Assembly: GCA_964636275.1 (NCBI GenBank)
Contig: CAZWRN010000003.1
Span: 1 to 64,000 of the forward strand
Source of the DNA: CAZWRN01 sp964636275
GTDB taxonomy: Bacteria; Patescibacteriota; Microgenomatia; Daviesbacterales; UBA10151
Direction: 5' to 3'
Length of the DNA stretch: 64,000 nt
The position numbers and the translations under genes are program-made. The notes below the pieces were generated by a model that was not told the origin of the DNA, made no database searches, and was given only the letters and a program-made list of their open reading frames with translations. Positions 7,942 to 16,581 of this stretch are shown in pieces. The stretch's first letter is position 1, and every line of letters starts with the position of its first letter.

Positions 7942-8694
7942 CTAATTCGCAAAATCTTTCACCCAATAAACAAACATTTTGGGATTATCCAGATGCGGAT
8001 GATGCCCAGCGCCTTCTATCATTTCAAATTTAGATTTTGGAATCATTTTGTATATCTTTCTTCCATTTGCAAGCGATGCTTCCATAGTTGGATCATTTTC
8101 GCCCCATAAAAGCAGAGTTTCTGTTTGGATTTTTTTAATTTCTTTGGTTAAATCTTCATCCAGAATCAATTTAAGTGTCTCTTTCAACTGTCCAGCATTC
8201 AAGTAGTCAGATTCAATATTTTTATAAAAAAAATGTCTGACCAGCTTTTTAATCCCCCAAATTTCCGGAAATAAAACATTAAAAATTTTAGCGCCCATGT
8301 AGGCAATAGACTTAAAACCATCTCGTTTTGGCTTTATACCAGCTGAATCCTCCAAGATTATCTTCTCCGCAATCTCCGGATATTTTGAAACTAGCTTGAT
8401 GGTAGTACGTCCTCCATGAGAATGTCCTAGTATTACTGGTTTTTTGATTTTTAATTCCTCCAAGAAAGCTTTTACTGTTTCAGCATAATCACTGACAGTA
8501 AATGGTTTTTTTGGCATTTCACTCCGGCCAAAACCAGGCAAATCTACCAGCCAAACTGTAAAATCCTCTTTCAGATCCTGAGCTACCTGCCAAAAAGATG
8601 ACACATCATTGGCCCAGCCATGCAGCATGACTAAATCTTGACCCTTACCGATTTTTTGATAATAAACTTCTTGATCATTTACTGTAGTAAACAT
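7942..8694 (-). CDS. Alpha/beta hydrolase
   Basis: A 250-aa alpha/beta-hydrolase fold protein. The oxyanion-loop region is VMLHGWANDVSSFW, the nucleophile elbow is GHSHGG (Ser near residue 92), the acid is probably Asp in WGENDPTME, and the catalytic His lies in GAGHHPHLDNP. The substrate cannot be named; the family includes esterases, carboxylesterase BioH-like enzymes and haloalkane dehalogenases. No signal peptide. It probably shares a transcript with the MurF-like gene downstream. A TAGAAT box ends 6 nt before the ATG. Confidence 0.8.
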   Translation of the reverse strand: MFTTVNDQEVYYQKIGKGQDLVMLHGWANDVSSFWQVAQDLKEDFTVWLVDLPGFGRSEMPKKPFTVSDYAETVKAFLEELKIKKPVILGHSHGGRTTIKLVSKYPEIAEKIILEDSAGIKPKRDGFKSIAYMGAKIFNVLFPEIWGIKKLVRHFFYKNIESDYLNAGQLKETLKLILDEDLTKEIKKIQTETLLLWGENDPTMEASLANGRKIYKMIPKSKFEMIEGAGHHPHLDNPKMFVYWVKDFAN

Positions 8695-8809
8695 ATCTTT
8701 ATTCTAAATAACTCGCATCAAATAATATAGTGCTCTAAACTTTAAAGCTATAGTTTTTGAAATGTAATTATAATACAAAAAGCTTGTTGGATAAAGCTAA
8801 ATTGGGTAA

Positions 8810-8839
8810 TTGACAACCGCTCTTCAATAGGAGAATAAT
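8810..8839 (+). promoter_or_regulatory. Promoter before the small membrane protein
   Basis: TTGACA (8810-8815), 18-nt spacer, AATAAT (8834-8839), then 6 nt to the ATG at 8846. A ribosome-binding-like AGGAG lies within the spacer, so an upstream promoter (TATAAT near 8769) with a leadered transcript is also possible. Confidence 0.45.
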
Positions 8840-8845
8840 AAATAC

Positions 8846-9217
8846 ATGTTCTCACAACTCGGCAATTTTGGTTATAAAAGAACCGCACTTCAAGCCGTTG
8901 GTTTTTATATTGCTTATCTAGTTTTCACTATCATTACTGCTGCCTTAGCTGGCATGGTATTGGGAGGAGTCACTGGAAATAATGATTTTGAATTTGGCAA
9001 GAAAGTTGGCATAGTGGTAGCTATAGTCATGACACTGGTTTTTTCTTTCCTCATTCTTCAAGCTAAGAAAATGACAAACAACTATATGTATCTGCTTTTG
9101 GCAGTAGTTGTTGGTATATTGTCTTTTGTGGGTGGTGGTCTACTCGGATTAATAATTCCGGCTTATCTGACAACACGAGGTAGCGATTCTTCATCAAAGA
9201 AAAAAGGTAAAAAATAA
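8846..9217 (+). CDS. Small membrane protein, 123 aa
   Basis: Not recognised. It has three or four predicted membrane segments (about residues 15-41, 52-70, 79-93 and 95-107), Gly/Val/Ile-rich, and ends in a Lys-rich cytoplasmic tail. There are no catalytic motifs. It stands alone between minus-strand genes. Function unknown. Confidence 0.7.
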   Translation: MFSQLGNFGYKRTALQAVGFYIAYLVFTIITAALAGMVLGGVTGNNDFEFGKKVGIVVAIVMTLVFSFLILQAKKMTNNYMYLLLAVVVGILSFVGGGLLGLIIPAYLTTRGSDSSSKKKGKK

Positions 9218-9227
9218 TCTGTAAATC

Positions 9228-9710
9228 TTATCTGGCAGTCTCTAGACCTCTCAGAAAAGCAACTTTCCAACCTCTTTGTTCAAGTTTAACAGGAAACTGA
9301 AAATGGAGATCAATTGTTGGAGTGGCAATTGTAGCCGAATCAATTAAAGCATATGTTCTTCCCAGAACTTCACGATGTGTTAACTCTTCTACACTGATAA
9401 CGTTAAAATGACTCAGTCTGCCCCCTACCGCAAGCGACATCAAATCCTCAAAGGAAGGTAATGACAAACTTCTTTGATCCTCATCTGTGATCAAATCATA
9501 AGCTCTTCTGGCCGGACCTCTTCTGTTTACATATCCTCCTATACCTGATTCTAACGATGAAACCCATTGATAGCCAAATTCAGATAAGACTCTTTTGGCC
9601 GATTCTTCACTTGGTTTTAAAAGACGATCCGGATGTATCATTGTTGAGGTGAGTCTACCGAAAGATTCTGTCAATTGCAAGATTAAACTTTCTTCCGCGG
9701 TCAAATTCAT
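9228..9710 (-). CDS. Hypothetical protein, about 160 aa
   Basis: Not recognised; soluble, with several charged helical segments and no motif I can name. Start choice is uncertain. The longest frame begins with GTG at 9761, inside murD. The ATG at 9710 (N-terminus NLTAEESLILQLTES) overlaps murD by 56 bases; an ATG at 9641 would avoid overlap. I prefer 9710. It would be the last gene of the GlmU-like/murC/rdgB/murD operon, but no functional link is visible. Confidence 0.5.
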   Translation of the reverse strand: MNLTAEESLILQLTESFGRLTSTMIHPDRLLKPSEESAKRVLSEFGYQWVSSLESGIGGYVNRRGPARRAYDLITDEDQRSLSLPSFEDLMSLAVGGRLSHFNVISVEELTHREVLGRTYALIDSATIATPTIDLHFQFPVKLEQRGWKVAFLRGLETAR

Positions 9711-10974
9711 TTTGAAAGAAATTAAAAGAGGTCGCACCAGGTGAAAAAAGAACGGTATCACCTTCTTTTGCTTCTAGCCTCAAATCTTTGAGCAAAGCAT
9801 CAAAATCGATATAAGTACTTCTTTGGATACCGCGATGCTCTATCAGAGGCTTTAGTTTATCGGTAGCTGTCCCATCGATAAAATAGACTGCTTTGACCCG
9901 CCGGTCGATTTCATGAGCCAGTTTCTCATACGGCAACCCTTTATCCATCCCTCCAACGATTAAAATTGGGCTTTTGATCGCCTCCAAAGCCTTGATGGTG
10001 GAGTCAGGCATGGTGGATGCTGAATCATTATATATTTTAATTCCATTTATTTTTTTTATCAGTTGCAGACGAAACTCATTTCCTTCAAACTGATTCATTG
10101 ATTCCAATGCTTGCTCTTGGCTTAAACCAAGTTGTAAGGCTACTTTTAATGCTGCAGCATAATTTGCTAAATTGTGATCTCCCAATAAAGTTGGTTCAAA
10201 ATCCTCAGGCAGATCATCAACTGAAAAACGGGTGATTTGAGATTTTATTTCAGCTAAAAACTGTTTAGTATCGACCATTGAATCATCCTTTTGAATAAAT
10301 AACCAGTCTTGAGATGTCTGATACAAACCGATTACTTTTTTAGCCTCTGAGTACTCATCCATTGAGGAATAATAATTGAGATGATCAGGTAAAATATTAG
10401 TTATCACAGCAATGTGAGGTGAGACATGGTGTTTTGCACAAGCTTCTAACTGAAAAGAAGAGAGCTCCAACACAACTTTTGTTTGATCTGAGATAACATC
10501 CAGTGAGTCTAAGACACTTTTGCCGATATTTCCAGCTAATATGACTTCCGGAAAAGCCTCTTTCAAAGCATAATAAATCAGGCTAGAAGTGGTTGACTTA
10601 CCTTTTGTGCCTGTGACTCCAATCATTTGAGATGGTGAGACAAATTGTAAAAAGATGCCGACATCTGTTTCAACAGGTTTTCCAGACTTTTCCGCATAGA
10701 CTCGGTATTCATTGTCTGGACGCAATGCTGGATTGCGAATAATAATATCCGCCCAATCAATATCCTCATAGCGATGTTCACCCAAAATATATTGGATATC
10801 AGGAAATTCGCCCAGTTTGTCTAATGAACTTTTAAGAACTTCACGGGTTTTAAGATCTGTAACTCTGACCTGGGCTCCATTTTTGGCAAAAAATCTGGCA
10901 CTCCCCACTCCCCCTTCATTGAGTCCAAGCCCTAATATAAGTATTTTTTTGTCTTTAAACTTATCAGTTTGCAT
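9655..10974 (-). CDS. murD: UDP-N-acetylmuramoyl-L-alanine--D-glutamate ligase
   Basis: Adds D-Glu to UDP-MurNAc-L-Ala. A Rossmann-like N-terminal domain (ILILGLGLNEGGVGSA) precedes the P-loop GVTGTKGKSTTSS near residue 118. Then come ELSSFQLEACAKH, NILPDHLNYYSSMDEY, HNLANYAAALKVA, NDSASTMPDST and the C-terminal LFSPGATSFNFFQNEFDRG, all in MurD order. 439 aa is normal. Its start overlaps rdgB by 11 bases, so translation is likely coupled. Confidence 0.93.
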   Translation of the reverse strand: MQTDKFKDKKILILGLGLNEGGVGSARFFAKNGAQVRVTDLKTREVLKSSLDKLGEFPDIQYILGEHRYEDIDWADIIIRNPALRPDNEYRVYAEKSGKPVETDVGIFLQFVSPSQMIGVTGTKGKSTTSSLIYYALKEAFPEVILAGNIGKSVLDSLDVISDQTKVVLELSSFQLEACAKHHVSPHIAVITNILPDHLNYYSSMDEYSEAKKVIGLYQTSQDWLFIQKDDSMVDTKQFLAEIKSQITRFSVDDLPEDFEPTLLGDHNLANYAAALKVALQLGLSQEQALESMNQFEGNEFRLQLIKKINGIKIYNDSASTMPDSTIKALEAIKSPILIVGGMDKGLPYEKLAHEIDRRVKAVYFIDGTATDKLKPLIEHRGIQRSTYIDFDALLKDLRLEAKEGDTVLFSPGATSFNFFQNEFDRGRKFNLAIDRIFR

Positions 10975-11521
10975 CTTCTAATTCTTTCAAATACCTACCC
11001 AATTTTTCAACCGCCTGCCGCCTGGGAGACGTTAATGTATATTCATCTTCAGTCATTTCGCCACGAGTTTTATCATAACCATCAGGAATAAATGTCGGAT
11101 CCCAACCGAAACCACGATCCCCTTTTGGCTTGGGAGCAATAATCCCTTTCATTACACCCGAAAATATTTTAACTTCTTTACCATCATAATACCCAAAATT
11201 AACGCTTGCTGTAGCAGATTTATCGGGATAATTATTTACTAACTTACAAATACCTTCTGTTCCTAATTCATGAAGGAAAAATTTGATAAACGGTCCTGGT
11301 AGTTTTCCTAAGGCATGATACACTACAAAAGTATCCTCCACGACTACTGGTTTTTTTAATTGAGAATATGCTTCTTTTACTTTATGGGTAACAACATCCT
11401 CTACATCCAGTGACTGGATTTCTGTCAAATCAAGCTTAATATGCTCAATTTCAACCCCCAGGTACTTAGACATCAAGTCGGCTTTATTTTTATTACCTGT
11501 TACAAATGTGATCTTAGTCAT
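10964..11521 (-). CDS. rdgB: Non-canonical purine NTP pyrophosphatase (ITPase/RdgB/HAM1 family)
   Basis: Hydrolyses dITP, ITP and XTP to monophosphates and keeps deaminated purines out of nucleic acids. The family start FVTGNKNKADL, VEDTFVVY and GDRGFGWDPTFIPDG are present. The stretch LPGPFIKFFLHELG resembles the eukaryotic/archaeal ITPase branch more than E. coli RdgB. It sits between murC and murD with small overlaps on both sides (4 and 11 bases), so a house-cleaning enzyme is embedded in the wall-precursor operon. Confidence 0.9.
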   Translation of the reverse strand: MTKITFVTGNKNKADLMSKYLGVEIEHIKLDLTEIQSLDVEDVVTHKVKEAYSQLKKPVVVEDTFVVYHALGKLPGPFIKFFLHELGTEGICKLVNNYPDKSATASVNFGYYDGKEVKIFSGVMKGIIAPKPKGDRGFGWDPTFIPDGYDKTRGEMTEDEYTLTSPRRQAVEKLGRYLKELEDAN

Positions 11522-12819
11522 TGTTTCAAATAATTTCTGGCGATAGCATCAATATCTCCCGCTCCCATGCAAATGACAACATCCATCTGATCCAATCCGA
11601 TCTCATCCGATTTATCTGATTTCATCTGTCTCAAGGCTTCTTCAACATCTGATACATAAGTAACTGTTCCCATACCAATTGCCTCCACTAACATTCGTGA
11701 ACTGATGGTTCCTGGATCGTTTTCGCGCGAAGCAAAAATATCGGTAATAATGATCTGATCTATCGGGGCTCGCTGTAAAACATCGACAAAATCATCAAAC
11801 AGCAGCTTGGTTCGAGAGTAAAGATGAGGTTGAAAAATAAGTCCAATTTTTTTATTCGGATGTTTCTCTCTCGCCGCTTCCAATGTCACAAAGACCTCTC
11901 GTGGATGATGTGCAAAATCGGAATAATACACCTGTCCGTCTTTTTCACCAATTTTTTCAAACCGCCGACCAATCCCAGTAAAGGAATTAAGGCTCTCTAT
12001 CATTTGTGATGGCTCAATTTCGAGCAACAACCCTGCCTGAAAAGCGGCTTTGGCATTGGCGATATTAAACTCCCCTGGCACCTTCAGATCAAAGTCGACA
12101 TCAATCTTATTAAAATCCATTACCTCAATTGAGGATTTTTTCATCGCCCATTTCACCACTTCAGCTACATGAATATCAATCATGTAGGCTACCACCACCT
12201 CTTTGGTTTTTACTAAAAAGTCTTCAAAAGACTGCTCAATATGCTCCATATCTTTAAAAAACTCTAAATGATCTATATCAATGTTGGTGACAATAGTCAG
12301 ATTGGGCTGATATGACATAAAATTGTTGTTGTATTCATCTGCTTCCACTATCAGAAATTTGGACTTCCCTATCCGGTAGTTGGTCCCCCATTCTTTGATT
12401 TTAGCGCCAATAACTACAGTTGGATCCAGCTGGGCATCTGCTAAAATTTTCGCCACCATCGCCGTAGTCGTAGATTTACCATGTGTCCCACAGATAGCAA
12501 TCACATATTTGTCTTTGGCTAAATAAGTTCCTAAAAACTGCTGCCAGGTCATAATCGGCAGCTTGAGCTCTTTAGCAGCCTGCAGCTCAGCATTGTGAGG
12601 ATCAGCGATTTCGATAGCCGGGGAAACTATCACCATATCTACCCCTTTCAAATGCCCCATCGAGTGTTCTACAAAAATAGATTCGGGTGTAAATAATGAT
12701 GAGTATTCCCCTGTCAGATGTCGGTCACAACCTGTTACTATAAAACCTTGTTCTTTAGCCAAAGCTGCCACAGCTGAGGCTCCGCTTCCTTCGATACCGA
12801 TAAAATGTAGATGATTCAT
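11518..12819 (-). CDS. murC: UDP-N-acetylmuramate--L-alanine ligase
   Basis: First amino-acid addition to UDP-MurNAc. HFIGIEGSGASAVAALA at the N-terminus is the UDP-binding loop of MurC; the P-loop is CGTHGKSTTTAM near residue 111; EADEYNNNF, NIDIDHLEFF, GEFNIANAKAAF, GIGRRFE and DFAHHPREV follow. 433 aa is in the normal range. It overlaps rdgB by 4 bases (ATGA type). Upstream is the GlmU-like gene, with a hairpin at the junction. Confidence 0.94.
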   Translation of the reverse strand: MNHLHFIGIEGSGASAVAALAKEQGFIVTGCDRHLTGEYSSLFTPESIFVEHSMGHLKGVDMVIVSPAIEIADPHNAELQAAKELKLPIMTWQQFLGTYLAKDKYVIAICGTHGKSTTTAMVAKILADAQLDPTVVIGAKIKEWGTNYRIGKSKFLIVEADEYNNNFMSYQPNLTIVTNIDIDHLEFFKDMEHIEQSFEDFLVKTKEVVVAYMIDIHVAEVVKWAMKKSSIEVMDFNKIDVDFDLKVPGEFNIANAKAAFQAGLLLEIEPSQMIESLNSFTGIGRRFEKIGEKDGQVYYSDFAHHPREVFVTLEAAREKHPNKKIGLIFQPHLYSRTKLLFDDFVDVLQRAPIDQIIITDIFASRENDPGTISSRMLVEAIGMGTVTYVSDVEEALRQMKSDKSDEIGLDQMDVVICMGAGDIDAIARNYLKQ

Positions 12820-12821
12820 AT

Positions 12822-12885
12822 AGTAAATAGAAATTAGTGATTAGTGATTAGTTTAAATTTTTTTATTCTCTAATCTCTATTTACT
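12822..12885 (-). repeat. Inverted repeat between the GlmU-like gene and murC
   Basis: Arms AGTAAATAGAAATTAG (12822-12837) and CTAATCTCTATTTACT (12870-12885) pair over 16 bp with one mismatch around a 32-nt loop. The right arm encodes the last residues of the GlmU-like protein. There is no T-run directly after it, so an RNA processing or stability hairpin is more likely than a terminator. Confidence 0.65.
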
Positions 12886-13623
12886 AATCTCTTTATATAG
12901 CCTATTCGCTTCGGCTAATTCTTCTGGTGTATTCACCCCAAACCATTCTGATTTATTTTGCAGCAGATAAATATTAATCTTTTTCCCCTGATCTTTAGCC
13001 ATATTCATCAGCTCTGTCAGATAATACTCCCCTTTGGTTGAATTTTTTTCAATCTTATCAATATGTTCTTTCAACCAGCTGTAATCAAATAAATAGACTC
13101 CGCAATTGACCTCTGAACTAGTCAGATTGAGCTGAGAATAATCCGAGTATTCTAAAAGCTGGTCAAACTCTCCATTTGCCTTTCGAAAAACTTTGCCCAT
13201 CCGCTCTTTCTCAGGATCAACCAGAGTCATCATTGTAATGACTGATTTGGAATCTTCATGCGAAGATATCAACTCACGAAGTGTTGAAGGTGAATAAAAA
13301 GCTGAATCATCGCCTCCCACCACCAATATCGTTTGGTAGTTGTTTGTCATTTTCTGAATAGCACTTCTGACAGCATCGCCTGTGCCCAATGGTTCAAGTT
13401 GCTGGGCAAAATTTACATTAAAGATCGGTGCGATAGCATCCACAACCTCTTGGGATTTATATGAAACAACAGTAAAAATGTCTGATATCCCTAAAGCCTG
13501 AATATTACGAATAGTATGAAAAATCATCGGTTCTCCACCAATCTCGTGGAGGACTTTAGGTTTCTCAGATTTCATTCTGGTTCCTTTTCCACCAGCCATT
13601 ATTACTGCTGCAATCTTTTGCAT
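12877..13623 (-). CDS. GlmU-like nucleotidyltransferase (uridylyltransferase domain only)
   Basis: A sugar-1-phosphate nucleotidyltransferase of 248 aa. VIMAGGKGTRMKSEKPKVLHEIGG at its start is the GlmU signature, and EPLGTGDAVRSA, VVGGDDSAFY, VNCGVYLFDY and KGEYYLTEL match the GlmU N-terminal domain, which makes UDP-GlcNAc from GlcNAc-1-P. The C-terminal left-handed beta-helix acetyltransferase domain of bacterial GlmU is missing. First gene of the operon with murC, rdgB and murD, which supports a role in UDP-GlcNAc supply. Confidence 0.85.
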   Translation of the reverse strand: MQKIAAVIMAGGKGTRMKSEKPKVLHEIGGEPMIFHTIRNIQALGISDIFTVVSYKSQEVVDAIAPIFNVNFAQQLEPLGTGDAVRSAIQKMTNNYQTILVVGGDDSAFYSPSTLRELISSHEDSKSVITMMTLVDPEKERMGKVFRKANGEFDQLLEYSDYSQLNLTSSEVNCGVYLFDYSWLKEHIDKIEKNSTKGEYYLTELMNMAKDQGKKINIYLLQNKSEWFGVNTPEELAEANRLYKEISK

Positions 13624-13630
13624 AAATCAG

Positions 13631-13636
13631 ATTATA
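13631..13636 (-). promoter_or_regulatory. -10 box of the murC operon, leaderless
   Basis: A perfect TATAAT ends 7 nt before the ATG at 13623. No clean -35 box at 17 nt. Confidence 0.55.
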
Positions 13637-13686
13637 CTCTTTTTTAGGCTTAAAATAACAATAGATAATTTGGGGAAAGTAGTAGA

Positions 13687-15735
13687 TCAAACATCCAAAA
13701 TCGCTTGTTTGGCGTGAGTTTGAATAAATCGCTTTCGAGGCGGGACTTCATCTCCCATCAACATGGTAAAGACCTGATCAGCAGCTTCAGCATCATCAAT
13801 CGTCACTTGTAATAAAACTCGATTTTCCGGATTCATAGTGGTCTCCCATAGCTGTTCCGGATTCATTTCGCCTAGACCTTTGTAACGCTGAATGATGACA
13901 TTTGCTCCTCTTTTTGGAGCTACATCGGTTGCTGGTGTGACCTCCTCACTATCGGTACCTAGAGTTGGTAAAACAACATCATCAGTTTCCTTCTTCTCAA
14001 AAGGGACTTTCATCTTTTTCAATATCTCATCTCTTTCCCGATCCGAATAAGCATAATGAGCCTCACGGCCTTTCTGAATTTTATACAAAGGAGGTTGAGC
14101 GATATAGACATAACCACGCGTGATCAGGTCAGGCAAATAGCGATATATAAAGGTTAGTAGCAAAGTTCGTATGTGAGCTCCATCCACATCAGCATCCGTC
14201 ATTAAAATGATTCGATGATAGCGAACTTTGTCGTACTGAACAATATCACCAATACCGGTTCCCAAAGCGATCACCAATGCTTTAATTTCCGCAAATTCCA
14301 AGATTTTATCCAGTCGAGCTCTCTCAGTATTTAAAATTTTCCCTTTTAAGGGTAAAATAGCTTGTGACTTTCGGTCACGACCTTGTTTCGCACTACCTCC
14401 AGCACTATCTCCTTCAACAATATATATTTCTGATTTGGCTGGATCTTTTTCCTGGCAGTCGGCTAACTTACCTGGCAAAGTCATCCCTTCCAATGCCCCT
14501 TTTCTGATCACCGCATCTTTAGCAGCCCGTGCTGCAGCTCTGGCTCTGGCAGCTAACATAATTTTTTCAATAATCCGACGAGCTTCCGAGGGATTTTCCT
14601 CAAAAAAAGTCTCCATTCCTTCACGGGTGATCTGGTTGACTACAGACTGTACCTCTGCACTTCCCAGCTTTTCTTTGGTCTGAGATTCAAATTGTATCCG
14701 GTCTGAGTCCATTTTGACTGAAATTACCGCAGTCAGACCCTCCTTCAAATCTTCACCAGTAAAATTCTCATCTTTCTCTTTCAATGCCTCTATTTTACGA
14801 GCATAGTCATTGATGACACGCGTTAGAGCAGTTCTAAAGCCAGTGACGTGGGTTCCACCCTCTGAGGTCGGTACCACATTGGCAAAACTTTCAATATTTT
14901 CATTAAATCCATCGTTATATTGGATAGCCACCTCTGTTTCAATCTCATTAATTGACTTATGCAGGTAAATGGGAGTTTGATGAACTAATGCTTTATTACG
15001 GTTAAGATGTTTAATTAAGGCGGCAATTCCAGACTGGAAATAATAGTGTTTTTCTTGATCACTTCTTTCATCATAAATATGAAAAGAGATACCTGCGACC
15101 AGATAGGCTACCTGCCGTAAAGATTTTTGAACTTTTTCGAAATCTGGTTCAATTGTAGAAAATATAGTTTTATCGGCTAAAAAAGTTGTTTTAGTCCCGG
15201 TTTTGACTTGCCAGTTAAAAGTTGTTTCATATGGCAACTCAACATTTTTTGAAACTACCTCAACATCATGCTTAGGTACACCCCGGCTAAATTCCTGAGC
15301 ATATAGTTTATTGTCACGTCTGACTTCACAGCGCAAATAATCAGAGAGTGCGTTTACAGCTGAAACTCCCACCCCATGTAACCCGGAAGAGACCTTATAG
15401 CCATCTGAACCAAATTTACCGCCAGCATGCAAAATAGTCAGTACCACTTCCAGCGTTGATTTACCTGTTTTAGGGTGTTTTTCGACGGGAATACCTCGTC
15501 CATCGTCAGCAACTGTGATGTAATTACCTTTATGAAGTACCACCCAGACATTTTTAGCATGTCCACCCAATGCTTCATCAATTGAATTGTCGTAAACCTC
15601 TTTAATTAAATGGTGCAACCCGCGGCTATCTGTTGAGCCGATGTACATTCCTGGTCGCTTGCGGACTGGTTCAAGCCCTTCTAATACCTGAATCTGATTG
15701 GCGCCGTAATTTGATGCTTTTGGTGAATCTGCCAT
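13687..15735 (-). CDS. gyrB: DNA gyrase subunit B
   Basis: ATPase subunit of gyrase, partner of GyrA at the window start. The GHKL ATPase part (YIGSTDSRGLHHLIKEVYDN, DDGRGIPV, GGKFGSDGYKVSSGLHGVG), transducer domain, TOPRIM part (EGDSAGGSAKQGRDRKSQA, DADVDGAHI) and C-terminal QRYKGLGEMNPEQLWETTMNPE all appear in order. 682 aa is slightly long. A short low-complexity insert (about residues 575-600) lies just before the C-terminal motif. It has its own promoter at 15793-15821. Confidence 0.97.
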   Translation of the reverse strand: MADSPKASNYGANQIQVLEGLEPVRKRPGMYIGSTDSRGLHHLIKEVYDNSIDEALGGHAKNVWVVLHKGNYITVADDGRGIPVEKHPKTGKSTLEVVLTILHAGGKFGSDGYKVSSGLHGVGVSAVNALSDYLRCEVRRDNKLYAQEFSRGVPKHDVEVVSKNVELPYETTFNWQVKTGTKTTFLADKTIFSTIEPDFEKVQKSLRQVAYLVAGISFHIYDERSDQEKHYYFQSGIAALIKHLNRNKALVHQTPIYLHKSINEIETEVAIQYNDGFNENIESFANVVPTSEGGTHVTGFRTALTRVINDYARKIEALKEKDENFTGEDLKEGLTAVISVKMDSDRIQFESQTKEKLGSAEVQSVVNQITREGMETFFEENPSEARRIIEKIMLAARARAAARAAKDAVIRKGALEGMTLPGKLADCQEKDPAKSEIYIVEGDSAGGSAKQGRDRKSQAILPLKGKILNTERARLDKILEFAEIKALVIALGTGIGDIVQYDKVRYHRIILMTDADVDGAHIRTLLLTFIYRYLPDLITRGYVYIAQPPLYKIQKGREAHYAYSDRERDEILKKMKVPFEKKETDDVVLPTLGTDSEEVTPATDVAPKRGANVIIQRYKGLGEMNPEQLWETTMNPENRVLLQVTIDDAEAADQVFTMLMGDEVPPRKRFIQTHAKQAILDV

Positions 15736-15792
15736 AAGTTAAGTGGTAAGTGATTAGTTAACAGTAAAAAGTCTAAAAAATCAAGTGAGTGG

Positions 15793-15821
15793 AGTGTAAC
15801 AGACTGAAAAAGATTATGCAA
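15793..15821 (-). promoter_or_regulatory. Promoter of gyrB
   Basis: TTGCAT (15816-15821), 17-nt spacer, TACACT (15793-15798). Unlike many promoters here it leaves a leader of about 50-55 nt before the ATG at 15735; the leader contains the words TTAACTAATCACTTACCACTT. Confidence 0.55.
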
Positions 15822-15864
15822 CATCTTTATGGTAGATTATCCCATTACAACAAGACAATCACCT

Positions 15865-16491
15865 CTATTTTTTAGCTACAGTAAGACTTACCATTAAAAA
15901 ATCGCTTACAGCTTTAGCCGAAACATTTTGATTTATCCATTTCAAACATGTAAGTACTTGTTGTAAATCAGGCATCAACTCCGGATGCTTCGGCAGTTGA
16001 TCATAATAATAGCTTGCTAGGGACTCAACAATACCTTTACGATCCTCTTTTTTCTCAATTTTATCCAATCGATCTTCGATTGAAAGAGAAAGTAAATCAA
16101 AGACACCAGATGTATCAATTTTTATATTATTATCAGACAAATAACGTATCTCACAACGAGACAGTACTGTTGGTAATAGTAAGGTATCAGTAGCAATACC
16201 AAGTAATATCAAACAATCACCAACTGGTTCTTCAAGAATTTTCAACAAACCATTTTGAGCATCCAATGAGATTGATTCAACTGATTGAAATATAATCACC
16301 TTCTTAGTACTACCAGTGCTTTTCCAAAGCAAATGGCTGCCAATTTTTTTAATCTGTTCAACCCCTATTTTATCTGAAAATACCAAAACATCCGGGTGAT
16401 TAATATTTAGTCCGTATAAAGTCAGTTCCTGAGAAATAGCCTGGTTTGTTTGATTTAAATCTGGGCTGATAAAAATGATCGGAAGAGGCAT
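15865..16491 (-). CDS. DNA polymerase III delta'-like clamp-loader subunit
   Basis: The region VIIFQSVESISLDAQNGLLKILEEP (about residues 63-88) followed by ILLG and LLPTVLSRCEIRYL is diagnostic for the AAA+ module of delta'/tau clamp-loader subunits, including the SRC motif. At 208 aa it is much shorter than E. coli HolB (334 aa). The usual N-terminal P-loop segment is reduced and no Walker A is seen, as expected for the non-hydrolysing delta'. Only a short C-terminal helical part remains. It is divergent from pilB. Confidence 0.75.
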   Translation of the reverse strand: MPLPIIFISPDLNQTNQAISQELTLYGLNINHPDVLVFSDKIGVEQIKKIGSHLLWKSTGSTKKVIIFQSVESISLDAQNGLLKILEEPVGDCLILLGIATDTLLLPTVLSRCEIRYLSDNNIKIDTSGVFDLLSLSIEDRLDKIEKKEDRKGIVESLASYYYDQLPKHPELMPDLQQVLTCLKWINQNVSAKAVSDFLMVSLTVAKK

Positions 16492-16520
16492 TGTGGTATA
16501 AACAACTTATACTACACACA

Positions 16521-16549
16521 TTGACAGATATAAAGCCCCCTTCCATAAT
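16521..16549 (+). promoter_or_regulatory. Sigma70 promoter of the pilus locus
   Basis: Perfect -35 TTGACA (16521-16526), 17-nt spacer, CATAAT (16544-16549). Transcription would start near 16556, giving a leader of about 26 nt before pilB. Confidence 0.8.
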
Positions 16550-16557
16550 GTATTAAG

Positions 16558-16573
16558 ACCCGTTCTTCGGGTT
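16558..16573 (+). promoter_or_regulatory. Leader hairpin before pilB
   Basis: ACCCG-TTCTT-CGGGT forms a 5-bp G/C-rich stem with a 5-nt loop, starting about 2 nt into the predicted transcript and ending 8 nt before the pilB ATG at 16582. There is no Shine-Dalgarno sequence between hairpin and start. It could protect the 5' end or bind a regulator. Confidence 0.5.
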
Positions 16574-16581
16574 TCTGCCTT

